This document shows positions 59,722-64,000 of a DNA stretch of 64,000 nt, one piece after another. The notes under the pieces are model-generated. The model was given only the letters and a program-made list of their open reading frames with translations. It was not told the origin of the DNA and made no database searches. Source of the stretch: Exiguobacterium antarcticum DSM 14480 (GTDB lineage: Bacteria > Bacillota > Bacilli > Exiguobacteriales > Exiguobacteriaceae). The stretch covers positions 992,001-1,056,000 of the forward strand of contig NZ_JMKS01000003.1 in the NCBI RefSeq assembly GCF_000685865.1. The letters run 5' to 3'. The translations under genes were made by a program, and so were the position numbers. The stretch's first letter is position 1. Each line of letters begins with the position of its first letter.

Positions 59722-61080
59722 CTACGAGACACGCCGGTTCGCTTCCTCCCGTTTCAGCTGTTCGCGGAACAACCTTGTCTCGGCAATGACGACACCGGAT
59801 AGACCAATCAGCCCAATCAAGTTCGGAATCGCCATCAGTCCATTGAAGACATCCGAGATCGCCCAAACCATGTTCAAGTTCGTCGTCATCGCACCCAGAC
59901 CGGCGACGAGAACAAACAGGACACGGTACGGTAAGATGGATTTTTGACCAAATAGATAATAGATTGATTTTTCACCGTAATACGACCAACCAAGGACGGT
60001 TGAAAAGGCAAACATGACGAGTCCGATTGTCACGATGTATTTTCCGGCCGGTCCGAGGAAGACTTCAAAACTTGCTGTCGTCAACTCGACGCCTTCGAGT
60101 TTTTTATCCAGTTGGCCACCCATGACGAGCGTCAATCCTGTGATCGAACAGACGACGAGTGTATCGAGGAACACCTGTGTCATCGAGACAAGGGCCTGCC
60201 GTCCCGGAAAATCGGTTTTCGCAGCAGCGGCAGCAATCGGCGCTGAACCGAGACCCGCTTCATTCGAGAACACCCCACGGGCGACCCCGTAACGAATCGC
60301 GGCACCAATCGCTCCGCCTGTGATCGCTTCGTTTGAGAACGTACTGCTGAAGATCGTCGAGACAGCGCCTGGAATCAATTCGTAGTTCATGATCAGAATC
60401 AAGAGACCGCTTCCGACATAAAAGAAAATCATGAACGGCACGAAATAACTGACGACCTTCCCGATTGATTTGACCCCACCGATGATGACGATCCCCGTCG
60501 CAACCATCAAGACGATGCCCGTGACGTAAAGTGGAACATCAAACGTCGACTTCATCGCGAGGGCAACGGAGTTCGTCTGAACGCCGTTTCCAATCCCAAA
60601 TGCGGCAAGCGATGCAAAGGCGGCAAACAAAACACCTAACCATTTTTGTTTTAATCCCCGTTCGAGATAGTACATCGGCCCCCCGGCCATCTGTCCCTTC
60701 TCATCGACAACCCGGTACTTGACGGCGAGGATCGCTTCCGCATACTTCGTCGCCATCCCGAATAATCCGGACAACCACATCCAGACGAGTGCGCCCGGTC
60801 CCCCGAGGACGACGGCTGTTGCGACCCCAACGATATTCCCTGTACCGACCGTTGCCGCAAGTGCTGTCATCAATGCCTGGAAATGACTGATGTCACCTTC
60901 CGACGTATCGTCCTGATGTTTCGTGAATGCGAGTTTTAAGGCATACGGAAGCTTAGTAATCTGAATGAATCCGAGTCGTATCGTCAAGTAAATCCCCGTA
61001 CCGACCAAAAAGATAAGCAGCGGCGGTCCCCAAACGAAATCCGATACCGTGCCGATCCAATCACTGAACGATGTACCCAT
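59722..61080 (-). CDS. Alanine/glycine:cation symporter (AGCS, AlsT-like)
   Basis: The 452-residue symporter has about eleven helices and takes up alanine, glycine or glutamine with Na+ or H+. Family signatures ALAATVGTGNIVGVATAVVLGG, MWLSGLFGMATKYAEAILA and GVFSNEAGLGSAPIAAA are intact. GAAGGAGGGGAAACAGA precedes ATG 61080. It is monogenic, convergent with treA and separated from the next gene upstream by a strong terminator. Substrate among the small amino acids is not readable. Confidence 0.9.
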   Translation of the reverse strand: MGTSFSDWIGTVSDFVWGPPLLIFLVGTGIYLTIRLGFIQITKLPYALKLAFTKHQDDTSEGDISHFQALMTALAATVGTGNIVGVATAVVLGGPGALVWMWLSGLFGMATKYAEAILAVKYRVVDEKGQMAGGPMYYLERGLKQKWLGVLFAAFASLAAFGIGNGVQTNSVALAMKSTFDVPLYVTGIVLMVATGIVIIGGVKSIGKVVSYFVPFMIFFYVGSGLLILIMNYELIPGAVSTIFSSTFSNEAITGGAIGAAIRYGVARGVFSNEAGLGSAPIAAAAAKTDFPGRQALVSMTQVFLDTLVVCSITGLTLVMGGQLDKKLEGVELTTASFEVFLGPAGKYIVTIGLVMFAFSTVLGWSYYGEKSIYYLFGQKSILPYRVLFVLVAGLGAMTTNLNMVWAISDVFNGLMAIPNLIGLIGLSGVVIAETRLFREQLKREEANRRVS

Positions 61081-61210
61081 TCTGTTTCCCCTCCTTCAAT
61101 TCTGTATGTACTTTTCTATCTTTTCAGAATTTACAGATTATTGTCAATGGTTAATTTTCTGTGCAGACGATTGCTTAGCTTATATTGTTGTATTCTTTTT
61201 ACTGCTCACT

Positions 61211-61256
61211 AAAAAGCGACCACCTTCCAGAGTACTCCGGAAGGTGGTCGCTTTTT
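61211..61256. terminator. Terminator after the DUF6612-like lipoprotein gene
   Basis: A perfect 18-base stem AAAAAGCGACCACCTTCC / GGAAGGTGGTCGCTTTTT with a 10-base loop. On the minus strand it ends the lipoprotein gene 20 bases past the stop. Confidence 0.88.
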
Positions 61257-61275
61257 CAGGTCAATCAGTTTCTTC

Positions 61276-62085
61276 TTATTGCTTGCTGCTCGGCAACTCC
61301 TGTGCGTCTTTTGCTTCCGCCGGCAACTCAATTGATTTAATCTCATTGAATTTCGAGAACGTCGATTCGTTTTTCATCGTAAATTCCGATTGTCCATCCA
61401 CTTCGAACGCCATTTCCATATCCAGTGTTTTCGGATAATATGTCTTGGCGTCATATGTCATCGAGTATTCCATCTTTTTGTAATCGATTTGATCGATGAC
61501 ATCCTTCATCGGAGTAAGCTGTCCGGTTTGTTCGAGCGAATCTTTCATGAACGCTTTTAACTTGTCTCCTTTTAAATCAACGTCAATCTGATAGACGTTT
61601 CCTTCTCTTTTAACCGTCCAGTTGTCTTTATATTTCTTGAGCAACTGTAGATTTTGTTCAATTGAAGCATTTGATTTCATGCTTTCCATCATATCGCCAA
61701 GCTCCGAGATATCCTGGACGAACCATTGGTTATTTTGCGACATATACAATTTATCATCCATGATATAGTTTTCCACCCGAATGTCTTTTCCGTCCTGTGG
61801 ATTTTTCATATTGACGGTTTGATGCATCGCCAGCGGTTTTTGAATGATATCGACCGCTGCCTTTTGATTCACCGACATCTCTCCGGCGTCCGATGTCATG
61901 TCACCTTCCATATGAAACGATTTGATTTCTTCCTGCGCAGCCGTCGCTTTTTTCAGCAACTCCGTATTCGAAAGCTGTTTGGAACCGTTCTCCCCTTGAC
62001 CGTCTTCTATCGTCTGGTCATTACACCCTGCCAGTCCAATCGTTGCTGTGAGGAGCCCGACTGTCACCCACCTTGTCTTCTTCAC
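61276..62085 (-). CDS. Lipoprotein, DUF6612-like (LppX/LprG-like fold)
   Basis: About 269 residues with a lipoprotein signal peptide ending LAGC (Cys about 21). The mature part begins with SNTELLKKATAAQEEIKSFHME, a typical DUF6612 entry, then DDKLYMSQNNQWFVQDISE and an alternating beta half-barrel pattern (YPKTLDMEMAFEV). Such proteins bind hydrophobic ligands or act in envelope stress in Bacillales, but the role is unknown. GTG 62085 is preferred because GGAGGA is 6 bases upstream; ATG 62091 lies against that site. It is monogenic, divergent from the alkaline phosphatase gene. Confidence 0.78.
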   Translation of the reverse strand: MKKTRWVTVGLLTATIGLAGCNDQTIEDGQGENGSKQLSNTELLKKATAAQEEIKSFHMEGDMTSDAGEMSVNQKAAVDIIQKPLAMHQTVNMKNPQDGKDIRVENYIMDDKLYMSQNNQWFVQDISELGDMMESMKSNASIEQNLQLLKKYKDNWTVKREGNVYQIDVDLKGDKLKAFMKDSLEQTGQLTPMKDVIDQIDYKKMEYSMTYDAKTYYPKTLDMEMAFEVDGQSEFTMKNESTFSKFNEIKSIELPAEAKDAQELPSSKQ

Positions 62086-62228
62086 CGTCATTCCTCCTTT
62101 AAGCAGATTATCTTTCTTTACGACCTGTCACTGGAAAATGTTTCAAACCCATTTCCTACTCTATTACCGTTCTGACTCTTTTTTACTCATGGAACTTACT
62201 GTCCAACGTAAAGTCTTCTGTTTGATTC

Positions 62229-62266
62229 TTAACAAAACTTTACATCCCTCAAATGTTCGTTTTACA
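62229..62266 (+). promoter_or_regulatory. Candidate PhoP-box repeats upstream of the alkaline phosphatase
   Basis: TTAACA (62229-62234), TTTACA (62239-62244) and TTTACA (62261-62266) are spaced 10 and 22 (2 x 11) bases apart, like PhoP-binding TT(A/T/C)A(C/T)A repeats. One expected copy near 62250 is missing. They lie about 75-115 bases before the start codon, which is somewhat far. Confidence 0.45.
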
Positions 62267-62342
62267 CTCCAGCGCTAAAGTTAGTCCTGTAGATTTGATA
62301 CGATACTAAACAATATTTATGTTCCTTAAGGAGGACCCATCC

Positions 62343-63701
62343 ATGAAGTTAAAACGAATCATTCCTATTCTTGCGTTATCCACACTGTCCCTCAGCACGA
62401 TGGTCTCGATGAACGAGGCCGAGGCGAAGACGAAACAACCCAAATCACCTGAAATCCGCAACGTCATCTTCTTGATCGGGGACGGAATGGGCGTCTCGTA
62501 TACGTCTGCCCACCGCTACTTAAAAAATGATCCTTCGACGCCACTCGCTGAAAAAACAGCATTTGATCAATATCTCGTCGGACAACAGATGACCTATCCG
62601 GAAGACCCGGAGCAAAATGTCACCGACTCGGCGTCTGCCGCGACGGCAATGTCGTCCGGTGTCAAAACATATAATGCGGCGATTGCTGTCGACAACGATA
62701 AATCAGAAGTCAAGACGGTCCTTGAAGCGGCGAAAGAGCGCGGGAAATCAACGGGTCTCGTCGCAACATCCGAAATCACGCATGCGACACCGGCCTCGTT
62801 CGGTGCGCATGATGAGAACCGCAAGAACATGAACGCCATCGCTGACGATTATTTTAAGGAGCGGGTCAACGGCAAACACAAAATTGACGTCCTCCTTGGC
62901 GGCGGGAAATCGAACTTCGTCCGTCCGGATGTCGATTTGACGAAATCGTTCAAGAAAGATGGTTACAGCTACGTCACGGATCTTGATCAAATGCAGGCGG
63001 ATAAGAACAAACAAGTTCTGGGTCTGTTCGCGGACGGCGGACTGCCAAAACGAATCGACCGCGAGAACACCGTCCCGTCTCTCGAGCAGATGACGAACTC
63101 GGCCATCAAACGTCTCGATTCGAACAAAAAAGGCTTCTTCCTGATGGTCGAAGGAAGCCAAATCGACTGGGCGGGTCACGATAACGACATCGTCGGAGCA
63201 ATGAGTGAGATGGAAGACTTCGAACGTGCCTTCAAAGCAGCGATCGCTTTCGCGAAAAAAGATAAACACACGCTCGTCGTCGCGACAGCCGATCACTCGA
63301 CCGGTGGTTACTCAATCGGAGCAGACGGCATCTACAACTGGTTCGCCGAGCCGATCAAGGCAGCGAAAAAGACGCCGGACTTCATGGCAGCGAAAATCGT
63401 TGGTGGAGCGGATGTCCGTCAGACGTTAACGACGTACATCGACCAAAACCGACTCGCCTTGACGGAGGAAGAGATCCAGTCGGTCTCACGTGCCGCGGAA
63501 TCAAAGAAAGTCCTCGACGTCGATAATGCGATCGAAGCCATCTTCAATGAACGGTCGCACACGGGCTGGACGACAGGTGGTCACACCGGTGAAGACGTCC
63601 CTGTTTATGCCTTCGGTCCAGCGAAAGAACGATTCGCCGGTCAAGTCGATAATACGGATCACGCGAAAATCATCTTCGACCTGTTGAAATCGAAGAAATA
63701 A
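62343..63701 (+). CDS. Alkaline phosphatase (PhoA family)
   Basis: The secreted phosphomonoesterase releases phosphate from organic esters. ATG 62343 follows AAGGAGGACCCATCC. The 452 residues begin with a signal peptide (1-28, ending EAEA). The active site includes Asp in LIGDGMG (45-51), nucleophile Ser 96 (VTDSASAATAM), metal ligands in VEGSQIDWAGHD, TADHSTGG and the final GWTTGGHTGEDVPVYA. The length and motifs match PhoA/PhoB-type enzymes of Bacillus. It is followed 11 bases later by a lipoprotein gene, which may be co-transcribed. Confidence 0.93.
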   Translation: MKLKRIIPILALSTLSLSTMVSMNEAEAKTKQPKSPEIRNVIFLIGDGMGVSYTSAHRYLKNDPSTPLAEKTAFDQYLVGQQMTYPEDPEQNVTDSASAATAMSSGVKTYNAAIAVDNDKSEVKTVLEAAKERGKSTGLVATSEITHATPASFGAHDENRKNMNAIADDYFKERVNGKHKIDVLLGGGKSNFVRPDVDLTKSFKKDGYSYVTDLDQMQADKNKQVLGLFADGGLPKRIDRENTVPSLEQMTNSAIKRLDSNKKGFFLMVEGSQIDWAGHDNDIVGAMSEMEDFERAFKAAIAFAKKDKHTLVVATADHSTGGYSIGADGIYNWFAEPIKAAKKTPDFMAAKIVGGADVRQTLTTYIDQNRLALTEEEIQSVSRAAESKKVLDVDNAIEAIFNERSHTGWTTGGHTGEDVPVYAFGPAKERFAGQVDNTDHAKIIFDLLKSKK

Positions 63702-63712
63702 GGAGACTTTCC

Positions 63713-64000
63713 ATGAAACAGCTACTTGCTGCCTTGATGCTCGGGACGATCCTTTCCGGTTGTGGCAATGCGCCAGATGTCACACAAGAGAAGTCGTCCC
63801 CGAAACAGGAGACGCAGACGCCGGTATCGATTGAAAAAACTGCCGCTTACGTTCCGAATCCACAATTACCAGATGATCGCCAACTGACGTCCGTCAACCA
63901 ATCGGTCTCCGACGACAAAGGGGAATTGACGTTAAAACAGATCGTCCGTCCCGACGTGACACGCACCATCGGACCGATTCAGATGAAAATCGAAGAAATC
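63713..64000 (+). CDS. Lipoprotein (3-prime part outside window)
   Basis: ATG 63713 follows AAGGAGACTTTCC. The 96 codons in the window stay open. The signal peptide ends in the lipobox LSGC (Cys about 17), then CGNAPDVTQEKSSPKQE, a disordered linker, and the start of a beta-rich domain. No family is assigned. It starts 11 bases after the alkaline phosphatase stop, so it is probably in the same operon. Confidence 0.75.
   Translation, partial: MKQLLAALMLGTILSGCGNAPDVTQEKSSPKQETQTPVSIEKTAAYVPNPQLPDDRQLTSVNQSVSDDKGELTLKQIVRPDVTRTIGPIQMKIEEI

Overview
The window is chromosomal DNA from a low-to-mid GC, non-spore-forming member of the Bacillales. Exiguobacterium is the best fit. The gene order follows the B. 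subtilis stretch prfA-prmC-ywlC-ywlE-rpiB-ywlG-glyA-upp-atp-ywzB-murA-mbl-flhO-flhP-fabZ, but every sporulation gene found at these places in B. subtilis (spoIIR, spoIID, spoIIQ, spoIIID) is absent. The genus is inferred from gene content and synteny, not from a search.

Layout. 1-3034: 5-prime part of a very large secreted S-layer-like protein. 3573-10095: a mixed block with an uncharacterised gene, UDP-glucose dehydrogenase, a pirin, a small HTH regulator whose promoter carries a GT-rich spacer, a wall-anchored SdrD-B-like protein (LPQAG signal), and an epuA-fabZ-lipoprotein operon. 10403-12798: a duplicated-domain surface protein (MPNTG signal) and a class F-like sortase with a C-terminal Fn3-like domain. 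12838-24933: accessory genes, including an AI-2E family permease, a large orphan histidine kinase, flhP and flhO, a PAS-GGDEF-EAL protein, an MFS exporter and a secreted TIM-barrel-like protein. 25032-27957: mbl, murA and a DUF1146 protein. 28288-35463: the complete F1Fo ATP synthase operon atpZ-I-B-E-F-H-A-G-D-C. 36160-38050: mnaA and upp. 38127-42989: a coiled-coil membrane protein of unknown role and an HssRS-HrtBA-type heme-response cassette, inserted between upp and glyA. 43091-48881: glyA, ywlG, rpiB, ywlE, ywlC, prmC and prfA. 49074-51257: a minimal YtrA-type GntR/ABC operon with its operator. 51304-59667: a trehalose locus (treR, treP, treA) broken up by a second PAS-GGDEF-EAL gene and by an IS200/IS605-type tnpB element whose reading frame has one in-frame stop. 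59722-64000: an amino-acid/sodium symporter, a DUF6612-like lipoprotein, an alkaline phosphatase and the start of another lipoprotein.

How it fits together. Core genes (ATP synthase, cell wall and rod shape, translation release and tRNA modification, one-carbon metabolism) keep their ancestral order. Accessory modules for envelope display, heme detoxification, cyclic-di-GMP signalling, trehalose use and envelope stress sit at the joints. The most informative sequence-level signals are: (i) a 9-bp direct repeat with a 2-bp gap just upstream of hrtB that closely resembles the HssR site of S. aureus; (ii) an exact AGTGTA-N13-TACACT operator on a well-formed promoter ahead of the ytrA-like gene; (iii) two TreR-like palindromes flanking the treP -35 box with a cre-like site downstream; (iv) the interrupted TnpB with intact catalytic residues and intact end hairpins; (v) two paralogous PAS-GGDEF-EAL proteins that share an unassigned C-terminal domain but have lost different catalytic residues.
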